Assembly: GCF_003732545.1 (NCBI RefSeq)
Contig: NZ_AYKF01000069.1
Coordinates: 1-54,888 of the forward strand
Source of the DNA: Salinisphaera orenii subsp. halophila YIM 95161
Lineage (GTDB): Bacteria > Pseudomonadota > Gammaproteobacteria > Nevskiales > Salinisphaeraceae
Direction: 5' to 3'
Length of the DNA: 54,888 nucleotides
The position numbers were made by a program, and so were the translations under genes. How positions within the stretch are numbered: position 1 is the stretch's first letter; every line of letters begins with the position of its first letter. The notes under the pieces were generated by a model. That model was not told the origin of the DNA, made no database searches, and worked only from the letters and a program-made list of their open reading frames with translations. Below, one piece after another: positions 16,821 to 25,328 of the stretch.

Positions 16821-17204
16821 ATGAAACAGACGACGGGCCAGCCGGCGCATCGCGTTTTCGTCTACGGCACGCTGCGGCCGGGCGAGCGCAACGCGCACTA
16901 TCTCGCGCACGCGGCGCATCTCGGCGACGCGGTCACCGCGGCGGCGTTCACGCTGCTCGATACGGGCCCCTACCCGGCCGCGCTCGACGCCGGCACGACC
17001 GCCCTGGTGGGCGACGTCTACGCCGTCGATGCAACCACCTTCGGTGCGCTCGACGTACTCGAGGACTATCCGGTGCGCTACACGCGACGGCTGATCGAGA
17101 CCGCGCACGGCACGGCCTGGATCTATCTCTGGATCGCGGGCCGCGATCCGGCCTGGCCGGTCATCGCCCACGGCGACTGGTGCCGCCGTCACGTGTCCGC
17201 CTGA
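16821..17204 (+). CDS. Gamma-glutamylcyclotransferase-like protein
   Basis: The 127-residue protein has the GGCT-family substrate loop VFVYGTLRPGERN (about 11-23) and the conserved acidic residue in LDVLEDYPVRY (about 73-83), which serves as catalytic base in human GGCT. The family splits gamma-glutamyl amino acids or amines to 5-oxoproline; short bacterial members (YtfP-like) are often uncharacterised. It is divergent from the Nudix gene with a 23-base gap, so promoters must overlap the coding ends. Confidence 0.85.
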   Translation: MKQTTGQPAHRVFVYGTLRPGERNAHYLAHAAHLGDAVTAAAFTLLDTGPYPAALDAGTTALVGDVYAVDATTFGALDVLEDYPVRYTRRLIETAHGTAWIYLWIAGRDPAWPVIAHGDWCRRHVSA

Positions 17205-17231
17205 CGCCCGACCACGAACGAGGACACCCGC

Positions 17232-18566
17232 TTGAGCCCGACCGACAGCGCGCCCCGGCCGGCCGACGGCCCGGTACGCGATCTCTACGATCTGGTGACC
17301 GGCGACGAGAACGCGCGCGTGTGCCGCGACATCTCGGATGCGGCCTGCCGCGAGCAGCCGGCGAATTTCTTCATTCACCTGGTGGCCCTGGTCGCGAACA
17401 AGGCGGGTGATCTGATCGCCAGCCCCAAGCTCGTGCTGCCCTGGCTGCTGGGCGCGATCGGGGCGCCGGTGGCGATGATCGGCCTGCTGGTGCCGATCCG
17501 CGAGGCGCTGGCGCTGCTGCCGCAGCTGGCGGTCGCCGGCTGGATGCGTGCCCGACCGCGCCGCAAGGGCTTCTGGGTCGCCGGCGCGGCGATCCAGGGC
17601 ACGGCCGTGCTCGCGATGATCGCGGCCGCGCTGCTGTGGTCGGGTGCGCTCGGCGGCGGCGTCATCCTGCTGCTGCTCGCGGTCTTCGCGCTCGGACGCG
17701 GCGTCTGCTCGGTGTCGTACAAGGACGTCCAGGGCAAGACCATCGCCAAGACCCGGCGCGGCACGCTCTCCGGCTATGCCGCGAGTGCGGCGGGCGCGAT
17801 CGCGGTGGGGCTCGGCGTTGGCCTGTGGCTGCTGGCCGACGGCGGCCCCGGGCTCGTGCCCATCCTGCTGCTGCTCGGCGTGGCCGGGGTGGCGTGGCTG
17901 TTGGCGGCGGCGGTCTTCGCCGGCCTGCGCGAGCACCCCGGCGCGACCGAGGGCGGCGGCAACGCGCTGGCCACGGCCTGGCAGAGCCTGTCGCTGTTCC
18001 GGGACAAGCCGGGCTTCGCACGCTTTGTGGCCGTGCGCGGGCTGTTGATCGCGACCGCGCTGGCCGCGCCCTACTATGCGGAACTGGCGCGGGCGAGCGG
18101 CGGCGATGCCATCGGCAACCTGGCCGTGCTGCTGGCCCTGTCCGGGCTCGCCTCGCTGGTGGCCTCGCCGTTCTGGGGCCGCTTCTCGGACCGGTCGTCG
18201 AAGTCGGTGCTGATGGTCACCGGGGCCCTGGCGGCCGCCCTCAACCTCGGCGTCGCCCTGTGCGCGCTGTTCGGCGCCGGCGAGGCGCTGGGCGTCTGGC
18301 CTTTCGCGCTCGGCTATTTTCTGCTGGCCGGCCTGCACGCGGGGGTACGCCTCGGCCGCAAGACCTATCTCACCGATCTGGGCAGCGCCGACGATCGCGC
18401 CCGACTGACCGCGCTCGCCAACACCAGCATCGGCGTGATCCTGCTCGCCGGCGGCGGCTTGATCGCGGCTATCGGCACCGCGGGGGCGGCGATCGCGGTG
18501 GCCGCACTGGCGGTCCCGGCGCTGGCGGGCGCAGTGCTCGCCGCCGGCCTGCCGGCAACGACATAG
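17232..18566 (+). CDS. MFS transporter, substrate unknown
   Basis: The 444-residue inner-membrane protein uses a TTG start, 13 bases after a GAGGA ribosome-binding site and 27 bases after the preceding stop. A cytoplasmic N-terminal stretch of about 40 residues (CRDISDAACREQPANFF) precedes about 11-12 hydrophobic helices. Motif A-like segments are FWGRFSDRSSK between helices and RLGRKTYLTDL in the C-half. A distinctive feature is the phrase VCSVSYKDVQGKTIAKTRRG, conserved in a family of bacterial MFS proteins without assigned substrate. I cannot predict what it carries. Confidence 0.8.
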   Translation: MSPTDSAPRPADGPVRDLYDLVTGDENARVCRDISDAACREQPANFFIHLVALVANKAGDLIASPKLVLPWLLGAIGAPVAMIGLLVPIREALALLPQLAVAGWMRARPRRKGFWVAGAAIQGTAVLAMIAAALLWSGALGGGVILLLLAVFALGRGVCSVSYKDVQGKTIAKTRRGTLSGYAASAAGAIAVGLGVGLWLLADGGPGLVPILLLLGVAGVAWLLAAAVFAGLREHPGATEGGGNALATAWQSLSLFRDKPGFARFVAVRGLLIATALAAPYYAELARASGGDAIGNLAVLLALSGLASLVASPFWGRFSDRSSKSVLMVTGALAAALNLGVALCALFGAGEALGVWPFALGYFLLAGLHAGVRLGRKTYLTDLGSADDRARLTALANTSIGVILLAGGGLIAAIGTAGAAIAVAALAVPALAGAVLAAGLPATT

Positions 18567-18605
18567 CGCGCATCGCGGACGCGGTGCCGCGCGTATAGTC
18601 GCACC

Positions 18606-19289
18606 ATGAAGCAGAACACGACCAACACCCCCCGCCGCCATACCGTAGCCGGCCGTTGCCTGCTCGCCACCCTGCTGCTGTGCGTCGGCCTGACCGCGGC
18701 GGCCGCGGGCGACAGCCCGGCCGAACGGCCGTTCGAGCCCGACGTCGCGGACGACCGGGCGGTGGCGATCTTCGCCGGCGGCTGTTTCTGGTGCGTCGAG
18801 GAGGCCTTCGACAAGGTCGACGGCGTGGTCTCGACCACGTCCGGCTACACCGGCGGCCACGTCGACGACCCCAGTTACGAGCAGGTCAGTCAGGAGAACA
18901 CCGGGCACGCCGAAGCCCTGAAAGTGGTCTATCGGCCAGAGACCGTCGACTACGATTCCCTGCTGGAAACCTTCTGGCACAACATCGATCCGACCGACGA
19001 CGGCGGCCAGTTCTGCGACCGGGGCGACTCCTACCGCAGCGAGATATTCGTGGTCGACGATGCCCAGCGAAAGGCCGCCGAGGCGTCCAAACGCGCACTG
19101 CAGAACGATCCCGACGCGCCCTCGCCGATCGTCACGGAGATCACTGCGGCGACGACCTTCTATCCCGCCGAGGCGTACCACCAGAACTATCACGAGAAGA
19201 ATCCGCTGCGGTACAAGTTCTACAAGGCCTCCTGCCGGCGCGAGGCCGTGCTGGAGGAGCGCTGGGGCGAGACCGGCTCGCACGACTGA
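18606..19289 (+). CDS. msrA: Exported peptide methionine-S-sulfoxide reductase
   Basis: The 227-residue protein has a twin-basic N-terminus (PRRHTVAGRC) and a hydrophobic signal segment ending near AAAAGD (about residue 37), then the MsrA domain. The catalytic motif is GGCFWCVEE with Cys60 as the nucleophile. GYTGGHVDDPSYEQVSQENTGHAEALKV, FWHNIDPTDDGGQFCDRGDSYRS and YHQNYHEKNP are hallmark segments. A late cysteine in KASCRRE probably acts as the recycling cysteine. The signal peptide implies repair of oxidised methionines in periplasmic or surface proteins. No msrB is adjacent. Confidence 0.92.
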   Translation: MKQNTTNTPRRHTVAGRCLLATLLLCVGLTAAAAGDSPAERPFEPDVADDRAVAIFAGGCFWCVEEAFDKVDGVVSTTSGYTGGHVDDPSYEQVSQENTGHAEALKVVYRPETVDYDSLLETFWHNIDPTDDGGQFCDRGDSYRSEIFVVDDAQRKAAEASKRALQNDPDAPSPIVTEITAATTFYPAEAYHQNYHEKNPLRYKFYKASCRREAVLEERWGETGSHD

Positions 19290-19337
19290 GCGGGCGCGGG
19301 GCGCGCTTCGCGGGCCGTGTCATGCGACACTGCCGGG

Positions 19338-20480
19338 ATGCTCGCACCGCTACGCCGGCGTCTCGGTCAGGCACGCCAGACCGCAAGCACCACCCTGGCC
19401 AACGCCGCCGACTGGTTCGGCGGCGACCCCGACCTGTTCCGCGCCGAGCGCACGCCCTACGAGGTCATCCATCGTTTCGGCCTCATGCGTGTGCGCTACT
19501 ATCCGCCGCTGGCCGAGGACCGCATCCGCCTGGGCGACACCACCCTGCCGGTCGCCGAAGGGACACACATTACGCCGGTCGTGCTGGTGCCGCCGCTGGC
19601 CGCGAGCACGCTCATCTTCGACCTGCTGCCGGAACGCAGTCTGGTCCGTTATCTGCGCGCCCGCGGCTTCGCGATCTATCTGGTCGACTGGGGCGCCCCC
19701 CGCCGCGCCGACGCCGCCCTCGGCGTACGCGACTACGCGCTGCGTCTGCTGCCCGACGCGCTGACGGCCGTGCGCGCCCACAGCGGCGAACCCGAGGTCT
19801 CGATACTGGCCTACTGCATGGGCGGGCTGTTCTCGCTCATCCACGCCGGCGCCGCGGCCGACAGCGCCCTGCGCAATCTCGTGGTCGTCGCCAGCCCCGT
19901 GGACATGCACGACGCCACCCTCGCCGCGACCACCCTCAAATGGCTGAATCGCCCGGCGCGGCTGCTCCGTCGGCACAGTGATTTTCGGCTGCACGACGTC
20001 GATCCGCGCCTGCTGCAGGTCCCCGGCTGGCTCAACAGCCTCGCCTTCCGCGCGACCAGCCCCATCGGCAGCCTGACCACCTATCTGCGGCTCGCCCGGC
20101 GCCTGGGCGATCGCGACTACGTCGCCGCCCACACCACGACCGGGCGCTGGCTGTCGGACATGCTCGACTACCCGGGCGCGATCGTGCAGGACTTTCTGGT
20201 CACGCTGTGGATCGACAATGCGCTGGCCGGCGGCCGGGTGACCTTCGGCGACACCGAGTCCGATCTGGGCCGCATCGACTGCCCGCTGCTGGCCATCGCC
20301 GGCGACGACGACCGCCTGATCGGCGCCAACAGCGTCGCGCGCGTGCTCGACCTGGTCACCAGCGCCGATCGACGCTTCGTGCGCGCCCCCGGCGGGCACG
20401 CCGGCGTGTTCGCCGGCCGCGAGGCCCCGTCACACAGCTGGCGCATCGCCGCCGACTGGCTGGCCGCGCGCTCGGACTAG
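19338..20480 (+). CDS. phaC: PhaC-like polyhydroxyalkanoate synthase / alpha-beta hydrolase
   Basis: About 380 residues from ATG 19338; a GTG at 19317 is less likely. The alpha/beta-hydrolase core shows PVVLVPPLAASTLIFDLLPERSLVRYL, a lipase-like box AYCMGGL with cysteine (Cys160) in place of serine, GDDDRLIG with the acid, and PGGHAGVFAG with the histidine. The Cys-type box with this His context is the signature of PHA synthases; the length fits class III PhaC. No phaE, phaA, phaB or phasin gene is close, and residues outside the core differ, so it may instead be an acyltransferase of the same fold. Confidence 0.75.
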   Translation: MLAPLRRRLGQARQTASTTLANAADWFGGDPDLFRAERTPYEVIHRFGLMRVRYYPPLAEDRIRLGDTTLPVAEGTHITPVVLVPPLAASTLIFDLLPERSLVRYLRARGFAIYLVDWGAPRRADAALGVRDYALRLLPDALTAVRAHSGEPEVSILAYCMGGLFSLIHAGAAADSALRNLVVVASPVDMHDATLAATTLKWLNRPARLLRRHSDFRLHDVDPRLLQVPGWLNSLAFRATSPIGSLTTYLRLARRLGDRDYVAAHTTTGRWLSDMLDYPGAIVQDFLVTLWIDNALAGGRVTFGDTESDLGRIDCPLLAIAGDDDRLIGANSVARVLDLVTSADRRFVRAPGGHAGVFAGREAPSHSWRIAADWLAARSD

Positions 20481-20639
20481 GGTCCTGCTAACGCTTATGC
20501 GAACGCCGCGTTGGAGACCTCGAATCGTGTCTTGCAAGGCGCGATGCGAGCCGCCTGGCGCGCGCCGACGGCAGGCCGGTTCCGGGCCCGCTCGCGCTGC
20601 GCACGGTCGGCGCCAGGGCCCGGCCGGATTCCGGCGCCG

Positions 20640-21587
20640 CTAGTGCGCGGCCACGCGCGCCTCGGACGACCGCGCGCGACGTGCGAACAGGGCGGCCAGC
20701 ACCGCGCCGCTGACGTTATGCCAGACCGAGAAGATCGCGCCGGGCAGCGCCGCCGTGGCGGTGAAGTACTGCTGGGCCAGCGCCACGGCCAGCCCGGAAT
20801 TCTGCATGCCGACCTCGATCGCGACCGTGCGCGCGGCGACGGCGTCGCCGGTGACCGCCCGGGTGATCGCATAGCCCGCGCCCAGGCCGATGGCGTTGTG
20901 GACCACGACCGCGACCAGCACCAGCGCCCCGAGGGTCGCAATGGCCTCCGCGTTGAGCGCGACGATGATCGCGATCACGACGCCGATGGCCACCGCCGAG
21001 GCCAGCGCGCACCAGCCGTCGCGATCGGGCCAGCGCGGGCCGAGGGCGAGATTCACCGCCATGCCCCCGGCCACCGGCAGGATCACGATCTCGCCGATGC
21101 TGACCAGCATGGAGGCGACCGGAACCGCGATCTCCGCGCCCGCGTAGGCCCAGGTCAGCACCGGCGTGGCCACCACCGACACCAGCGTCGACACGCTGGT
21201 GAGCGTGATCGACAGCGCCACGTCGCCGCCGGCAAGGAAACAGATCACGTTGGAGGCCGTGCCGCCGGCCACGCTGCCGACCAGGATCAGGCCCAGGGCC
21301 AGCGGCGGGTCGAGCGCCATGCTCTGGGCGATGGCCCAGGCCACCGCCGGCATCAGCCCGAACTGCAGGGCAACACCCAGCAGCACCAGCGGCCAGCGCC
21401 CGGCGGCGCGGGCGAAATCCGCCGGCCGCAGGGTCAACCCCATGCCGAACATGATGATCACCAGCAGCGGCACGATCGCGCCCGAAAACGGCGTGAACAG
21501 CGGCGGCGCCAGATAGGCCAACAGCGCAAGCAGGCCCGCCCAGACCGGAAAGAGCACGGCGATCCGGGCCGACGACGGCGCGCTCAC
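20640..21587 (-). CDS. Bile acid:sodium symporter-family transporter
   Basis: A 315-residue membrane protein starting at a GTG that overlaps the maf stop (GTGA). About nine or ten hydrophobic helices cover it. The family core motifs are present: MFGMGLTLRPADFARA after helix 2, LILVGSVAGGTASNVICFLAGGDVALSITLTSVSTL (first cross-over region), and TVAIEVGMQNSGLAVALAQQYF (second cross-over). Bacterial members (YocS, ASBT-type) take up organic anions such as pantoate or bile acids with sodium. The substrate here is unknown. It ends an operon patatin-maf-this gene. Confidence 0.88.
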   Translation of the reverse strand: MSAPSSARIAVLFPVWAGLLALLAYLAPPLFTPFSGAIVPLLVIIMFGMGLTLRPADFARAAGRWPLVLLGVALQFGLMPAVAWAIAQSMALDPPLALGLILVGSVAGGTASNVICFLAGGDVALSITLTSVSTLVSVVATPVLTWAYAGAEIAVPVASMLVSIGEIVILPVAGGMAVNLALGPRWPDRDGWCALASAVAIGVVIAIIVALNAEAIATLGALVLVAVVVHNAIGLGAGYAITRAVTGDAVAARTVAIEVGMQNSGLAVALAQQYFTATAALPGAIFSVWHNVSGAVLAALFARRARSSEARVAAH

Positions 21588-22165
21588 GGCGCCTCCAGCG
21601 CGTCGACGCCGGCGGCCGCCAGCAGCGCGCCGGTCTCGAACAGGGGCAGGCCCATCACCGCCGAATAACTGCCCTCGAGCCGCTCGACGAACAGCGCGCC
21701 GCGGCCCTGAATGGCATAGCCGCCGGCCTTGCCGAGCGGCTCGCCGGTGGCCACATAGGCCGCGATCTCGGCCGGCGACATCGCCCGCAGGGTCACCCGG
21801 CTCACACACACCCGGGCCGCGGTGCGGGCGTTGGCGAACACCGCCACCCCGGTGGCGACACGATGAGTCCGACCGGCCAGCGCCGTCAGCATGGTCCGGG
21901 CTTCGGCGTCGCCGGCCGGCTTGCCGTAGTTGTCGCCTTCCAGCGCCACCACGGTGTCCGAGCCCACGATCACCGCCTCGGGATAGGCGATCGACAGCGC
22001 CTCGGCCTTGGTCCGCGCCAGGCGCTCCGCCAGCGCCTCGGCGCTCTCCCCCGCCCGCGGGGTCTCGTCGATGTCGGCCGGGATCGCGGTATGCCGCAGG
22101 CCGAGCTGCTCGAGCAGGCGGGCCCGCTGGGGCGAGGCGGAGGCGAGGATCAGACGCGGTTTCAT
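21584..22165 (-). CDS. yhdE: Maf/YhdE-type nucleotide pyrophosphatase
   Basis: The 193-residue protein carries SASPQRARLLEQLG (about 9-22), the catalytic aspartate in VGSDTVV (Asp70), GKPAGDAEARTML and YAIQGRGALFVERLEGSYSAVMGLPLFET, the last matching the YhdE subgroup rather than YceF. YhdE enzymes hydrolyse dTTP, UTP and modified pyrimidine triphosphates to monophosphates, a house-cleaning role. It overlaps both neighbours by four bases (ATGA upstream, GTGA downstream), so the three genes are translationally coupled. The usual partners mreBCD or rng are not here. Confidence 0.9.
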   Translation of the reverse strand: MKPRLILASASPQRARLLEQLGLRHTAIPADIDETPRAGESAEALAERLARTKAEALSIAYPEAVIVGSDTVVALEGDNYGKPAGDAEARTMLTALAGRTHRVATGVAVFANARTAARVCVSRVTLRAMSPAEIAAYVATGEPLGKAGGYAIQGRGALFVERLEGSYSAVMGLPLFETGALLAAAGVDALEAP

Positions 22166-23238
22166 AGTGGTTTCACATGACGCAGGACATCGGCGCCCTC
22201 GACGAGATCGACGAAGGCATCGCGCATGATACGGCCGGCATCGATGGCGGTGCGCCAGGCGCGCAGACGCCCGGCATCGTCCCCGGCGTAGCGGTGGAAA
22301 TCGCGCCGGTCGGGCACCCGTCCGTCGACCAGACGCGCCCGCAGGCCCGGGCCGGGCCCGATCAGCAGCGTGTTGGTCGCCAGCCGGGGCCGGCGCCAGG
22401 CCAGCGACTTGTCGAACCAGCCCGGCACCAGACGGGTGTCGAAATGGGGCATGAGCACCAGCGGCGCGTCGCCGCCGGGGGCGAGCAGCGGCTGATCGAT
22501 GTGATAGTCGACGATGCCGCCATCGCGATAGACCCCCGGCGGCGCGCCCGCCGGATCGACCACGCCGCGCATGAGCAGCGGAATGTTGCCGCTGGCATAG
22601 ACGGCGTCGCGGGCGTTGGCCGACGAGAGCGCCACCGTGCGCGTGGGCAGGCCGTCGCCGGCCGCGGCCAGCGCGGCGCCGTCGCGGGCGAAGACCACGC
22701 GCTCGAAGAACGCGCCGAGCGTGCGCCGCGAGACCGCGTTGGCCAGCGCGCCGAGCCCGGAGGCGGCGGCGAGCGTGCCGCGACGCTCGCTGGCGGTGAA
22801 CCCGCGCGAACGCACGGTGATCGCGTGCAGGGCATAGCGCGGATGCTGCAGTACACCGTCGCGCACGGCCGGTGAGAAGAAAGCCTCGAGTATGCCGCGC
22901 ACCGTGGCGGTGATCTCGTCGCGGCCGGCGCCGTCGCTGTAGCGCTGCTCGACGTAGCCCCGCTCCAGATCGGCGATCGCCCCCGCCGGATCGCTCGGGT
23001 GACAGGCCGCGGCGAAGCGCCAGGCACCGATCGACGATCCGACCAGGGCCACGGGCTGATCGGACCGCGCCAGCCAGTCGCCGAAGATATAGCGATCCAG
23101 CGCCGACAGGATCAGCCATTTCGGCCCGCCGGCAGCACCCGCCATGGCGCCGATCCGATCGGGCGTCAGGCCGCCCTCGGCCAGCGCGCGGCGGGCGGCC
23201 GGCCCGGCGCGCAGGGTCAGAATGTCCGCAGTCGCCAT
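22162..23238 (-). CDS. Patatin-like phospholipase
   Basis: The 358-residue protein (start at MATADIL; MPNADPG at 23259 is an alternative) has the patatin catalytic pattern: GGPKWL oxyanion loop (about 38-42), GSSIGAW with nucleophile Ser69, and the dyad aspartate in VYRDGGIVDYH (about 240-250). It should be a lipid acyl hydrolase of the cytoplasm or inner membrane face; there is no signal peptide. The GGPK form, instead of the usual DGGG, marks a distinct subgroup often annotated only as patatin-like. It is first in an operon with maf and the symporter. Confidence 0.85.
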   Translation of the reverse strand: MATADILTLRAGPAARRALAEGGLTPDRIGAMAGAAGGPKWLILSALDRYIFGDWLARSDQPVALVGSSIGAWRFAAACHPSDPAGAIADLERGYVEQRYSDGAGRDEITATVRGILEAFFSPAVRDGVLQHPRYALHAITVRSRGFTASERRGTLAAASGLGALANAVSRRTLGAFFERVVFARDGAALAAAGDGLPTRTVALSSANARDAVYASGNIPLLMRGVVDPAGAPPGVYRDGGIVDYHIDQPLLAPGGDAPLVLMPHFDTRLVPGWFDKSLAWRRPRLATNTLLIGPGPGLRARLVDGRVPDRRDFHRYAGDDAGRLRAWRTAIDAGRIMRDAFVDLVEGADVLRHVKPL

Positions 23239-23801
23239 ACCCGGGTCCGCGTTCGGCAAACGCCGCAGTGTAGCTTCCGGCGCCGGGAAACGCTCGGCGG
23301 CGCGCCGGCGCCGGGGCGCACGCCCGCCGAGCGAGGCGGGGGCGCGATGAGCCCGACCCCGATCGTGGGCCCGATCGGAGCCGTCACGACATCAAACCCG
23401 CGACCCCTGCGCCGCGACCAACGTGTCCGGCCGCGGCGTGTGTGCGCTGCCGGGATCGGCCATCCGGCCGCTCGCGGCTACGAGGCGCGCCGGTCCCCCC
23501 GCCGCGCTTGAGCGAATCCGGGACCTGGAACCGTCTTTTACGAACGCCGCATATCGTGGTCTGCACGGCGCGAGTCGCTGATCGTGGCGTGCCACGGTCC
23601 GGACGGTCGAGATCGCAGGGCACCCGTGGCCGATCGTTGATCGGCGGCCCGATCGGAACGGGCCGGGCGCCCGTGCAATAAACCGGGTGCGACAGGCCGG
23701 CATCGTGGCACACGATCACCGAGGAGGCTGCGCGGCGCTACGCCGCTTCCCGCCGCACGGCGGCGCCTAGCGCGGTGGCTGACATGCCGTGTCGCCGGGC
23801 C
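23239..23801. other. Intergenic, nothing recognised
   Basis: About 560 GC-rich bases between the patatin gene start and the pyk stop, both on the minus strand. It must hold the patatin operon promoter and the end of the pyk transcript. I could recognise no clear promoter, terminator, tRNA or coding frame; several overlapping open frames look like compositional artefacts. Confidence 0.5.
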
Positions 23802-25223
23802 CTAATCGACGATGACGATCTTCATCGCGTTGGTCCCGCCGGGACCGGTGAAGTCGCCCTTGGTCAGCAGCACACGCTGGCCCGAGGCCAGCTCGCCGCG
23901 TTCGCGCAGACAGGAGACCGCCTCGTCGACCGGCACCGTGCCGTTGAGCTCCGACGGCGTGAAGGCGACCGGCTGCACGTTCCGGCACAGCGCCAGGTAG
24001 CGCTCGGTGCGCGGGTACTGGGTCAGCGCGTAGATCGGGATATGGGTGTCCTGGCGCGACATCAGCAGCGCCGTGGCGCCCGATTCGGTCAGCGCGATGA
24101 TGGCGTCCGCATGCATGTGGCGGGCGGTGTACATGGTGGCCATCGCGATGGCCTCGTCGGTGCGCTTGAAGTGCGCGGCCAGCCCGCTGGCCGGGCGATC
24201 GGCGGTGGCCTCGCGCTCGGCGCCGACACAGATCCGGCCCATGGCCGCGACCGTGGCGACCGGGTAGCGTCCGACCGCGGTCTCGGCCGAGAGCATGACC
24301 GCGTCGGTGCCGTCGAGGGTGGCGTTGGCCACGTCCAGCACCTCGGCGCGCGTCGGCACGGGGTTCTCGATCATCGACTCCATCATCTGGGTCGCGGTGA
24401 TCACGAGCCGGTTCATCTCCCGCGCGCGGGCGATGATGCGCTTCTGCACGCCGGGCAGCTCGGGGTCGCCGATCTCCACGCCCAGGTCGCCGCGGGCGAC
24501 CATGACCGCATCCGAGGCGCCGATGATCTCGTCGAGCGCGGTGATGGCCTCGGCGCGTTCGATCTTGGCGCAGAGTTTGGCGCTGCCGCCGGCCTCCTCG
24601 ACCATGCGTCGGGCCTGATGCAGATCGGAGGCGTCGCGCACGAAGGACACCGCGAGATAGTCGGCCTCCATCTCGGCGGCCAGGCGGATGTCGTCGGCAT
24701 CCTTGTCGGTGAGCCCGCTCGCGGACAGGCCGCCGCCGCGCAGATTCACGCCCTTGCGTCCGGACAGGCGGCCGCCGACGTTCACCGTGCAGACGATGCG
24801 CCGCTCGTCCACGGAATCCACCGTGAGCGCGATGGCGCCGTCGTTGATCAACAGCTCGCTGCCGGGTTTCACGTCCGCCAGCAGCGGCTCGTAGTGGATC
24901 GCGACCTGCTCGCGGGTGCCGGCATCCGCGGCCAGACCGGTGTCCAGCGTGAACGTCTGACCGTCGGCGAGCTCGACCGCCTCGTCGACGAACGACTCGA
25001 TCCGGATCTTGGGCCCCTGCAGATCGGCGAGCACGGCCACCGGCAGCCCGAGCTCGGCGGCGGTCTCGCGCACCCGGGCCACCCGCGCGCGGTGGTCGTC
25101 GGCGCTGCCGTGCGAGAAATTGATGCGGACGACGTTGACGCCCGCCCGGAGCAGCTCGGCGAGCACTTCCGGCGGATCCGAGGCCGGGCCGAGCGTTGCG
25201 ACGATCTTGGTTTTTCGGTTCAT
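23802..25223 (-). CDS. pyk: Pyruvate kinase
   Basis: The 473-residue enzyme converts phosphoenolpyruvate and ADP to pyruvate and ATP. It starts MNRKTKIVATLGPAS, with RINFSHGS (about 34-41), LADLQGPKIR, the B-domain, AKIERAEAI, the substrate motif MVARGDLGVEIG and TATQMMESM, followed by the DGTDAVMLSAETAVGRYP stretch and a C-terminal allosteric-type domain. Length matches the PykA/PykF size class. Lys in KIERAE and the GDLG Asp are intact. It appears monocistronic. The long open frame continuing upstream of the ATG is a shadow of the divergent MFS gene. Confidence 0.95.
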   Translation of the reverse strand: MNRKTKIVATLGPASDPPEVLAELLRAGVNVVRINFSHGSADDHRARVARVRETAAELGLPVAVLADLQGPKIRIESFVDEAVELADGQTFTLDTGLAADAGTREQVAIHYEPLLADVKPGSELLINDGAIALTVDSVDERRIVCTVNVGGRLSGRKGVNLRGGGLSASGLTDKDADDIRLAAEMEADYLAVSFVRDASDLHQARRMVEEAGGSAKLCAKIERAEAITALDEIIGASDAVMVARGDLGVEIGDPELPGVQKRIIARAREMNRLVITATQMMESMIENPVPTRAEVLDVANATLDGTDAVMLSAETAVGRYPVATVAAMGRICVGAEREATADRPASGLAAHFKRTDEAIAMATMYTARHMHADAIIALTESGATALLMSRQDTHIPIYALTQYPRTERYLALCRNVQPVAFTPSELNGTVPVDEAVSCLRERGELASGQRVLLTKGDFTGPGGTNAMKIVIVD

Positions 25224-25328
25224 GGCGGCAGACGCTAGCACAGCCATCCGGCCCACGGATGACGGCATCGCCCATCGGCGCCGGCATCCGCCGTAGAATC
25301 GGCCGCCCCGCCCGCGGCCACCGGATGC

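Noticed and set aside
23239-23801. Possible RNA gene in the gap before pyk
   Set aside because: No tRNA T-loop, no rRNA or riboswitch pattern and no strong stem-loop with a terminator could be identified by eye.
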